A DNA stretch of 64,000 nucleotides, taken from NCBI GenBank assembly GCA_031271975.1, contig JAISUR010000042.1:19903-83902 (forward strand). Direction: 5' to 3'. This document shows positions 51,114 to 58,008 of the stretch, piece by piece (the first letter of the stretch is position 1; each line of letters opens with the position of its first letter). This stretch comes from Propionibacteriaceae bacterium. GTDB taxonomy: Bacteria > Actinomycetota > Actinomycetes > Propionibacteriales > Propionibacteriaceae. The notes below the pieces were generated by a model. That model searched no databases. It saw nothing but the letters and a program-made list of their open reading frames with translations, and was not told the DNA's origin. Position numbers and translations under genes: made by a program.

Positions 51114-53093
51114 ATGAAGCTCCTGCGCACCCTCTCCGCCACGCTCGCCGCCGCGCTAGCCACCAGCACGTTCGCTCTGGCCGCCCCGCAGGCCAGCGCC
51201 GACCTGTACTGCACATCCCCACAGCCCCAATGCACGATCTTGGACCTGGACGGCCAACACCTGGGCACGATTCCGGCTGGCTACTTCTCCGGAATGACGC
51301 AGTTGGTGGAGTTGCGCCTCGCAAACAACGAACTGGAGCAGATACCCGCGTTCGGCAGCCTGCCCAACTTGAAGTACCTGTACTTGAACAACAACCATCT
51401 CGGCACCGTGCCCGGCGGGATCTTCCAGGGGCTGTCAGGCCTGCAGATCCTGGATCTGTCGGACAACCAGATCAGCATGATACCGCCGGCGGCTTTCACT
51501 GGGCTTTCGTCGTTGCAGATCTTGGCCCTGAAGAACAACCAGGTAGCGACACTGCACGAGGGTACCTTCGATCCCCTGACCAACCTGAGTGTGCTGGACT
51601 TGGACAACAGCGGGCTGCAGGACTTGAGCGAACTTCCGTTCGGCTCGTTGAGTTCGCTGACAATCCTCTCCTTGGGAAGCAACGGGTTGACCGAGTTGCC
51701 TGTCGGGGTTTTCGACGGCGCCAACCAATTGCAGTACTTGTCTTTGAGCGGTAACAGCATCTCCGATATTTACGCCTCGCGCTTTGCGGGCCTGCCGAAC
51801 CTGATCGACCTCAACTTGTCCGACAACGTCATCACACACCTGATTTCTGGCGCGTTCGTAGGCCTGGCGACCGTGAAGTCCATCAACTTGAGCCATAACA
51901 ACATCGGCGCTATCGACTGGGGCGCGTTCGACGCGCCCAGGATTGAGAGTATCGACCTGAGCGCCAACAGCATTGTCAGCCTGGATCCCCAAACGTTCGA
52001 CGGCCTGACTTGGTTGCGCTACCTGCGGCTCGACAACAACCAACTGGCGTCGCTGCCCGCCGACCTGCTCGCCGACACGTTGAGCCTCGAAGAGTTCCTG
52101 GTGGCAAACAACCAATTGCACAAGCTCCCCGCGGGCCTGTTCGACGGCACGCCGTACCTGCAGCATGTCGACCTGCGCGGCAATCCGATGGAATGCCTGC
52201 CCGACGGCATCTTCTCCGGCCTCGATGTCACTGTGGAGCAGGACTACGATCTGCCGATCTGCATGGACGCGCTCTGCACCGGCACGTTGGGGATGGCAGG
52301 GTCGCTGCGCGTCGGCCAACCGCTCGCCGCGTCCGGCCTGGAATGCGAACCGAACGTCGACCTCTACTACACCTGGGAGATCAACGGGAGCATCGTCGGC
52401 ACCCAGCCGACCTATACGCCCACGGCCAACGACCTCGGTTACCGTGTGACGCTGACCGTTGTCGCCGCCCAGGGCATGAACCAAGTCACCTTCGAGAAGC
52501 CGTCAGTGCGCAGCGTGCGCTGGTTCGTGGATGTGCCGAGCAACCAGCGCTTCTATGAGGCAATCAACTATCTCGCCGCGAACGACATCATTTCGCACGG
52601 CGCGACCAACGACGAGTTCCATCCCGACCGCAACCTGACCCGCGGCGAAATCGCGGCCTACATGTACCGTTTGGCCGGCCGCCCGCAGTTCTCCGCGCCC
52701 ACGACCCCGTCGTTCACCGACGTGCCCAAGACCCACATGTTCTACCGCGAAATCGAATGGCTGAAGTCGACCGCCATCACGTCTGGCAAGGGTTCGCCGA
52801 CCACGTTCAAGCCGTCCGATACCGCCACCCGCGGCGAACTTGCGGCGTTCCTGCACCGCCTCGACATCTACCGCTACGGCAACCGGGCCTGGACTGCCCC
52901 GCCGGTGGCGTCGTTCAAGGACGTGCCCAAGACGCACACCTTCAACTGGGACGTCGAGTGGATGCTGGCCTTCGGCATCACCAGCCCCAACGCGGAATAC
53001 CACCCGGAGCGGGAGTGCCTGCGCGACGAGTTCGCCGCGTTCATGTACCGCTACCTGCAATCGACCCCCACGGTCGTCGTCTACAACCGATAA
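51114..53093 (+). CDS. secreted leucine-rich-repeat protein with Ig-like and SLH-like domains
   Basis: A 659-residue exported protein. Signal peptide to about residue 28 (ASA). Residues about 40-365 hold 14 leucine-rich repeats of roughly 24 residues (LxxLxLxxNxLxxLPxGxFxGL), the 'typical' class otherwise common in animal receptors. Residues about 385-460 form a YTWEINGS Ig-like domain with Cys. The C-terminal 170 residues hold three SLH-like repeats (FVDVPSNQRFYEAINYLAAN, then SFTDVPKTHMFYREIEWL, then SFKDVPKTHTFNWDVEWM), which likely attach it to the wall. Start ATG 51114 follows a TAGACT at 51077-51082. It ends with VVVYNR. Confidence 0.93.
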   Translation: MKLLRTLSATLAAALATSTFALAAPQASADLYCTSPQPQCTILDLDGQHLGTIPAGYFSGMTQLVELRLANNELEQIPAFGSLPNLKYLYLNNNHLGTVPGGIFQGLSGLQILDLSDNQISMIPPAAFTGLSSLQILALKNNQVATLHEGTFDPLTNLSVLDLDNSGLQDLSELPFGSLSSLTILSLGSNGLTELPVGVFDGANQLQYLSLSGNSISDIYASRFAGLPNLIDLNLSDNVITHLISGAFVGLATVKSINLSHNNIGAIDWGAFDAPRIESIDLSANSIVSLDPQTFDGLTWLRYLRLDNNQLASLPADLLADTLSLEEFLVANNQLHKLPAGLFDGTPYLQHVDLRGNPMECLPDGIFSGLDVTVEQDYDLPICMDALCTGTLGMAGSLRVGQPLAASGLECEPNVDLYYTWEINGSIVGTQPTYTPTANDLGYRVTLTVVAAQGMNQVTFEKPSVRSVRWFVDVPSNQRFYEAINYLAANDIISHGATNDEFHPDRNLTRGEIAAYMYRLAGRPQFSAPTTPSFTDVPKTHMFYREIEWLKSTAITSGKGSPTTFKPSDTATRGELAAFLHRLDIYRYGNRAWTAPPVASFKDVPKTHTFNWDVEWMLAFGITSPNAEYHPERECLRDEFAAFMYRYLQSTPTVVVYNR

Positions 53094-53152
53094 AGGGGCA
53101 TCCCCGCGGGGCGCACCGTCATGCGGGGGCCGCATCGTCATGACGAACCACC

Positions 53153-53344
53153 GTCATGCCGGGCTTGTTCCGGGGTCCCCGCAAAGTATCGAAGAACTTT
53201 GTGCGGTGATCTTGTTCCGGCGTCTCGGACGCAGTCCGTGTGCCCGAGAGGGCACGCCTGCGGCGCGCATGGGACTTCGTCCCAAGATCCCGGAACAAGT
53301 CCGGGATGACGAGGATCGGGGCCCCGGAACAAGTCCGGGATGAC
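53153..53344. repeat. chain of palindromes with four copies of a GTCAT-CCGG element
   Basis: Forward copies at 53153-53178 and 53211-53220 (partial) face inverted copies at 53286-53310 and 53320-53344 (core CCGGAACAAGTCCGG then GATGAC). Between them are further hairpins: CCGC-AAAGT/ACTTT-GTGCGG (53179-53206), GTGCCC/GGGCAC (53240-53255) and GGGAC/GTCCC (53271-53283). No open frame of note. The whole 259-base gap between convergent LRR and uvrB genes is taken up by it. The element is related to the palindrome at 17461. Confidence 0.75.
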
Positions 53345-53352
53345 GAGGACCG

Positions 53353-55416
53353 CTACTCACGACCAGCGATTAGTTCCCTGAGGCTGTGCTTGACGTCGGA
53401 GATTTCGTCGCGCAGCTTGGCGGCCAACTCGAAGCGGAGTTCTTTGGCGGCGGCGTGCATCTGGGTGGTCAACTCTTCGATCAGCTCTGACAACTCGTGC
53501 GCGGGGACCTGGGCCAGGCCGCGCGCCCGCTCGGCCAGGGCGACGGTGTCGCCCATTTTGGCTTTCACCGCGGCGGTGTCCGCGTCCTCGCGGGCCAGCA
53601 ATTCGGTGATGTCGGAGATCTTCTTGCGCAGCGGCTGCGGGTCGATGCCGTGGGCCGCGTTGTAGGCCACCTGCTTATCGCGGCGCCGGTTCGTCTCGTC
53701 GATGGCTTTGGCCATGGAGTCGGTGATGCGGTCGGCGTACATGATTACCTGCCCCGAGACGTTGCGGGCGGCGCGGCCGATGGTCTGGATCAGCGAACGC
53801 TCGGAACGCAGGAAGCCCTCTTTGTCGGCGTCCAAGATGGCCACCAAGCTCACCTCCGGCAAGTCGAGGCCTTCCCGCAGCAAATTGATGCCAACCAGCA
53901 CGTCGAACGTCCCCAGCCGCAGATCGCGCAGCAACTCCACCCGCTTCAAGGTGTCGATGTCGGAATGCAAGTACCTCGCCGACACGGAGTTCTCCAGCAG
54001 ATAGTCGGTGAGGTCTTCGGCCATCTTCTTGGTCAGCGTCGTCACCAGCACGCGCTCCCCCGCGGCCGTCCGCGCGGAGATCTCGCCCAACAGGTCGGCG
54101 ATTTGGTCCCGGGTGGGTTTGACCACGATCTGCGGATCAACCAGGCCCGTCGGCCGGATGAGCAACTCGACGTGGCCTTCGGAACGCGCCAGTTCGTAGG
54201 GGCCGGGTGTGGCCGACAGATACACCGTCTGGCCGATCCGCTCGGTGAACTCCTCGAACCGCAGCGGCCGGTTGTCCAACGCCGAGGGGAGCCGGAACCC
54301 GTGCTCGACCAAAGTGCGCTTGCGCGACATGTCGCCCTCATACATAGCGCCGATCTGCGGCACCGTGACATGCGATTCGTCGATCACAAGCAAGAAATCC
54401 TCCGGAAAATAGTCCAGCAGGCAGTTCGGCGGAGTGCCGGGGCCGCGGCCGTCGATGTGCCGGGAGTAATTCTCAATGCCGGAGCAGGTGCCGATCTGCC
54501 GCATCATTTCGATGTCATAGGAAGTGCGCATGCGCAACCGCTGCGCTTCCAGAAGCTTGCCTTCCGCGTCCAACTCCGCCAGGCGTTCGGCCAGCTCAGC
54601 CTCGATACCGCGAATTGCCCGCTCCATGCGCTCGGCCCCGGCGACGTAATGCGATGCGGGGAAGACATAGATTTCGGAATCTTGGCTCACCATCTCGCCG
54701 GTGAGCGGGTGCAGCGTCGACAGGGCTTCGATTTCGTCGCCGAAGAACTCGACGCGCACGGCAAGCTCCTCGTACATCGGGAAGACCTCGACTGTGTCCC
54801 CTCGGGCCCGGAACGTGCCACGCGCGGCGGACATGTCGTTGCGCGTGTACTGGATATCGACCAGCCTGCGCAGCAGCGAGTCGCGGTCCAACTCCTGCCC
54901 CACCTTGAGCGTGATCATACGGTCTACGTACTCCTGCGGCGTGCCCAAGCCGTAAATCGCCGACACCGTGGCCACGACGACAACGTCCCGCCGCGTGAGC
55001 AGCGAGTTCGTAGCGGCGTGCCGCAGACGCTCCACCTCCTCGTTCAGCGAAGAGTCTTTCTCGATATATGTATCCGTTTGGGGAATATACGCTTCAGGTT
55101 GGTAATAGTCGTAATAGGAAACGAAATACTCGACGGCATTTTGCGGGAAGAACTGCCGCAACTCATTCGCAAATTGGGCTGCCAGCGTCTTGTTGGGCTG
55201 CATGACCAACATCGGCCGCTGCACCCGCTCGGCGAGCCACGCGATCGTCGCCGTCTTGCCCGTGCCCGTGGCCCCCAACAGCACCACATCCTGCTCCCCT
55301 GACCGCAGCCGCCTTTCCAACTCGTCGATGGCCTCGGGCTGATCCCCGGCAGGGGTGAAATCGGCGACCACCTTGAAAGGGGCCACTCGGCGTTGCAGAT
55401 CGGTGACAGGACGCAT
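53353..55416 (-). CDS. uvrB: excinuclease ABC subunit B
   Basis: A 687-residue nucleotide-excision repair helicase that verifies damage and loads UvrC. Walker A GATGTGKT at residues 48-55, the beta-hairpin stretch [20 protein letters not shown], the DEAD-like VIDESHVT, helicase motifs QTIGRAARN, and a C-terminal UVR helix pair ([25 protein letters not shown] shortened here to its ends). ATG 55416 is 6 bases after TATGCT; the longer frame to 55602 is unsupported. No LexA box is evident upstream. It lies downstream of coaE across a structured 328-base gap. Confidence 0.97.
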   Translation of the reverse strand: MRPVTDLQRRVAPFKVVADFTPAGDQPEAIDELERRLRSGEQDVVLLGATGTGKTATIAWLAERVQRPMLVMQPNKTLAAQFANELRQFFPQNAVEYFVSYYDYYQPEAYIPQTDTYIEKDSSLNEEVERLRHAATNSLLTRRDVVVVATVSAIYGLGTPQEYVDRMITLKVGQELDRDSLLRRLVDIQYTRNDMSAARGTFRARGDTVEVFPMYEELAVRVEFFGDEIEALSTLHPLTGEMVSQDSEIYVFPASHYVAGAERMERAIRGIEAELAERLAELDAEGKLLEAQRLRMRTSYDIEMMRQIGTCSGIENYSRHIDGRGPGTPPNCLLDYFPEDFLLVIDESHVTVPQIGAMYEGDMSRKRTLVEHGFRLPSALDNRPLRFEEFTERIGQTVYLSATPGPYELARSEGHVELLIRPTGLVDPQIVVKPTRDQIADLLGEISARTAAGERVLVTTLTKKMAEDLTDYLLENSVSARYLHSDIDTLKRVELLRDLRLGTFDVLVGINLLREGLDLPEVSLVAILDADKEGFLRSERSLIQTIGRAARNVSGQVIMYADRITDSMAKAIDETNRRRDKQVAYNAAHGIDPQPLRKKISDITELLAREDADTAAVKAKMGDTVALAERARGLAQVPAHELSELIEELTTQMHAAAKELRFELAAKLRDEISDVKHSLRELIAGRE

Positions 55417-55422
55417 GGCAAC

Positions 55423-55428
55423 AGCATA
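55423..55428 (-). promoter_or_regulatory. -10 hexamer of uvrB
   Basis: TATGCT on the minus strand ends 6 bases before ATG 55416; leaderless spacing. I looked for an SOS box (TCGAAC-type) and saw none. Confidence 0.5.
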
Positions 55429-55461
55429 GAGCCCGCCCAGGACAGAAATCGCAGGTGTGGA

Positions 55462-55500
55462 GGCGGGCGCTAGGTGGTGGTGGGGGGAATAGCGCCCGCC
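55462..55500. repeat. perfect 11-bp inverted repeat upstream of uvrB
   Basis: GGCGGGCGCTA (55462-55472) and TAGCGCCCGCC (55490-55500), with a 17-base G-rich loop, lie 46 bases before the uvrB start. It may terminate transcription from coaE or serve as an operator. The rest of 55501-55700 holds a GCCCC/GGGGC hairpin near 55518-55550 and is otherwise featureless. Confidence 0.6.
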
Positions 55501-55700
55501 TCGCTTGGAGGGGTTAGCCCCGGCTCCCCGGTGGGGGCTTACCTTGGGTCGGGCTCTTGGCGAGAACTCCGAGTCGTCATTGACCGCCGTGTCCTGCGCC
55601 AAGGGCCCTCAAGTCCTGATTGAACCCCACCGTTCGGGAACACTGATAATAATAGCGACTATTCGCAAGAGCGCAAGTCAGAAGGTACATGAAGCCATAA

Positions 55701-55759
55701 CTACTACTATTTGTAGTAGATTTCTACTACTTATTGTAGTAGTACTACAAATCGTAGTA
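55701..55759. repeat. three tandem CTACTAC hairpins at the coaE 3' end
   Basis: CTACTAC/GTAGTAG with loop TATTT (55701-55719), the same stem with loop TTATT (55724-55742), then TACTAC/GTAGTA with loop AAATC (55743-55759). All loops are 5 bases. The stretch is AT-rich against a GC-rich background and covers the coaE stop codon (55745-55747). It would form a row of hairpins in the coaE mRNA. Confidence 0.75.
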
Positions 55760-56353
55760 GAAAAGCGAAGCTATTTCCTCATACAGGGAAATAGCGCGGC
55801 GCCGCAACTCGTCCAAGCTGCCTTCATTGGCAATCACATCAGTGGCCGCCGCCAGGCGTTCCTCCCGCGTGGCCTGCGCCGCGATGCGCTGCCGGGCATG
55901 CTCCGCGGACAGGCCCGAACGCGCCATCAGGCGCGCCACCTGGAGCTCGGGATCACAATCGACGACGACCACCCGGTCGAACTGGGCGGCCATCCCGGTC
56001 TCAACCAACAGCGGGATCATCCAAACGACGACACCGTCGGCATGGGTAGCGAGGCCTTCGGCGAGCCGGAACACTTCGGGGTGGACGATCGCTTCCAGCT
56101 TCGCGCGGGCGGCCGGATCGGCAAAGACAATCTCCCCCAGGCGAGCACGATCCAACTCGCCGTTGGGCAAAAATACGCAATCTGGGAACCACTCCCGGAT
56201 TGCTTCCAAACCAGGCGTGCCGGGAGCGACGGCCGCGCGGGCCAATTCGTCGGCGTCAATGACCGTCGCACCCAACTCACGCCAGATGTCGGCGACAACG
56301 CTCTTGCCAGAGGCGATGCCGCCGGTGAGGGCTACACGCCTACTCGTCGGCAC
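55745..56353 (-). CDS. coaE: dephospho-CoA kinase
   Basis: A 202-residue P-loop kinase for the last step of coenzyme A synthesis. GGIASGKS near residue 11 is Walker A; DADELAR and PLLVETGM are substrate and lid segments. This version lacks the extra C-terminal UPF0157 domain that mycobacterial CoaE carries. GTG 56353 lies 14 bases inside the rpsA 3' end, so it is translated with rpsA. Its last codons (FYYDL and stop) lie in the hairpin array. Confidence 0.93.
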   Translation of the reverse strand: MPTSRRVALTGGIASGKSVVADIWRELGATVIDADELARAAVAPGTPGLEAIREWFPDCVFLPNGELDRARLGEIVFADPAARAKLEAIVHPEVFRLAEGLATHADGVVVWMIPLLVETGMAAQFDRVVVVDCDPELQVARLMARSGLSAEHARQRIAAQATREERLAAATDVIANEGSLDELRRRAISLYEEIASLFYYDL

Positions 56354-57797
56354 CCGTCAGCTTGTCGCGCAGAGCCTGCAGGGCCTCGTCTGAAGCCAGG
56401 GAGCCTTCCTCCGCGACCTCTTCGGCGCCAGCGGAATAGGCGGCCTCGTTGGCCTCCTCGATAATCGCCTGCGTTTCGGCCGCCTTGGCCTCCTCGACCT
56501 GCTGCTTGTGGGCGAGCCAACGGGCCTGGGCTTCGGCGTACTGCTGCTCCCAAGCGTCGCGCTCCGCCTCGAAGCCCGGCTTCCATTCCTGGGTCTCCGG
56601 ATCGAAGCCCTCGGGATAGATGTAGTTGCCCTGCTCGTCGTAGGAGGGGGCCATGCCGTACAGCGCCGGATCGAAATCGTCGGCGGCGACGTCAACGCCC
56701 TCGTTCGCTTGCTTCAGCGACAGCGAAATGCGACGGCGTTCGAGGTCGATGTCGATGATCTTGACCATAACCTCGTCGCCGACTGTGACGACCTGTTCCG
56801 GAATCTCCACGTGGCGTTCGGCCAGCTCGGAGACGTGCACCAAGCCTTCGATGCCCTCCTCGACGCGGACGAACGCGCCGAACGGCACCAGCTTGGTGAC
56901 TTTGCCCGGAACGATCTGCCCGATCTGATGGGTGCGCGCGAACGTCTGCCAGGGATCTTCCTGCGTGGACTTCAACGACAGCGAGACGCGCTCGCGGTCC
57001 AACTCCACCGAGAGGACTTCGACGGTGACCTCGTCGCCGACCTCCACGACTTCGCCCGGATGGTCGATGTGCTTCCAACTGAGCTCGGACACGTGGACCA
57101 AGCCGTCAACACCGCCGAGATCGACGAACGCGCCGAAATTGACGATGGACGAGACGACGCCCTTGCGGATCTGGCCCTTGGCAAGCTGGTTGAGGAACGT
57201 CGAGCGAACCTCGGACTGGGTTTGCTCCAGCCATGCGCGGCGGGAAAGCACCACGTTGTTGCGGTTCTTGTCGAGTTCGATGATCTTGGCTTCGAGCTCC
57301 ATGCCGACGAACGGCTGCAGGTCGCGGACGCGGCGCATGTCCACCAGCGACGCCGGCAGGAAGCCGCGCAGGCCGATGTCCACGATCAGGCCGCCCTTGA
57401 CGACCTCGATAACCCGCCCGACGACCACGCCGTCCTGCTCCTTGACCTTCTCGATCGTGCCCCAGGCGCGCTCGTACTGGGCGCGCTTCTTGGACAGGAT
57501 GAGGCGGCCTTCCTTGTCTTCCTTCTGCTGCACCAAGGCCTCGACCTCGTCGCCCACCTGGACGACCTCGAACGGGTCGACGTGGTGTTTGATGGAGAGT
57601 TCCTTGGCGGGGATGACGCCTTCGGTCTTGTAGCCGATGTCGAGCAGGACTTCGTCTCTGTCGACCTTGACGACGATTCCGGAGACGATATCGCCGTCAT
57701 TGAAGTTTTTCATGGTCGCGTCGATCAGGCTGTTGAATTCCTCGGGGGAGCTGATGTCGTCGATAGCGACCGGGGAAGCCTCTGAGGCTGAGGTCAT
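56340..57797 (-). CDS. rpsA: 30S ribosomal protein S1
   Basis: A 485-residue S1 with four S1 (OB) domains at about residues 36-105, 122-188, 207-276 and 293-363, each ending in motifs such as ILSKKRA, VLSRRAW, SLSLKST or SLSLKQA. A Glu/Ala-rich C-terminal extension follows. It helps 30S subunits bind mRNA, relevant in a genome with many leaderless messages. GGAG precedes ATG 57797. A promoter at 57939-57968 drives a leader of about 135 bases that can fold. Confidence 0.97.
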   Translation of the reverse strand: MTSASEASPVAIDDISSPEEFNSLIDATMKNFNDGDIVSGIVVKVDRDEVLLDIGYKTEGVIPAKELSIKHHVDPFEVVQVGDEVEALVQQKEDKEGRLILSKKRAQYERAWGTIEKVKEQDGVVVGRVIEVVKGGLIVDIGLRGFLPASLVDMRRVRDLQPFVGMELEAKIIELDKNRNNVVLSRRAWLEQTQSEVRSTFLNQLAKGQIRKGVVSSIVNFGAFVDLGGVDGLVHVSELSWKHIDHPGEVVEVGDEVTVEVLSVELDRERVSLSLKSTQEDPWQTFARTHQIGQIVPGKVTKLVPFGAFVRVEEGIEGLVHVSELAERHVEIPEQVVTVGDEVMVKIIDIDLERRRISLSLKQANEGVDVAADDFDPALYGMAPSYDEQGNYIYPEGFDPETQEWKPGFEAERDAWEQQYAEAQARWLAHKQQVEEAKAAETQAIIEEANEAAYSAGAEEVAEEGSLASDEALQALRDKLTGADE

Positions 57798-57881
57798 TGA
57801 GTAGGACTCCGATTGAATAGATGTTGACTAGTTATGTTGCCCTGGCCCTGCGCAAGCCGGACCCACCATCGGCGGGAAGGA

Positions 57882-57934
57882 CTCGCACGCGCGCGACCCA
57901 CTCCATGCCGGAGTCACGCTGGACGCAGTGCGAG
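57882..57934 (-). promoter_or_regulatory. structured 5' leader of rpsA
   Basis: CTCGCAC (57928-57934 read in reverse) pairs with its complement at 57882-57888, and inside it ACTCC/GGAGT (57900-57914) forms a 5-bp stem with a 5-base loop. The structure starts right at the predicted transcript start, in a leader of roughly 135 bases. It could bear S1 autoregulation; this is inference. Confidence 0.45.
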
Positions 57935-57938
57935 CCCA

Positions 57939-57968
57939 AGGTTATCCAGGCCGTTCAAGCAGGGTCAA
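57939..57968 (-). promoter_or_regulatory. sigma-A-type promoter of rpsA
   Basis: TTGACC (57968-57963) and TAACCT (57944-57939) on the minus strand are 18 bases apart, a good primary-sigma promoter just downstream of polA. Transcription would begin near 57932. Confidence 0.65.
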
Positions 57969-58008
57969 TCTGGCGGGGAAAACGTTATCTGCCCGTGACC
58001 AAAGCGTC

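Noticed and set aside
53094..53352. insertion sequence remnant
   Set aside because: Inverted repeats are present but no transposase fragment is readable in any frame; a palindromic repeat cluster fits better.
55417..55700. LexA/SOS box before uvrB
   Set aside because: No TCGAAC-type palindrome; the nearest GTTCGGGAAC-like text at about 55630 does not match the consensus.
55701..55759. CRISPR array or iteron origin
   Set aside because: Only three short hairpins with no unique spacers, and no replication or cas genes nearby.
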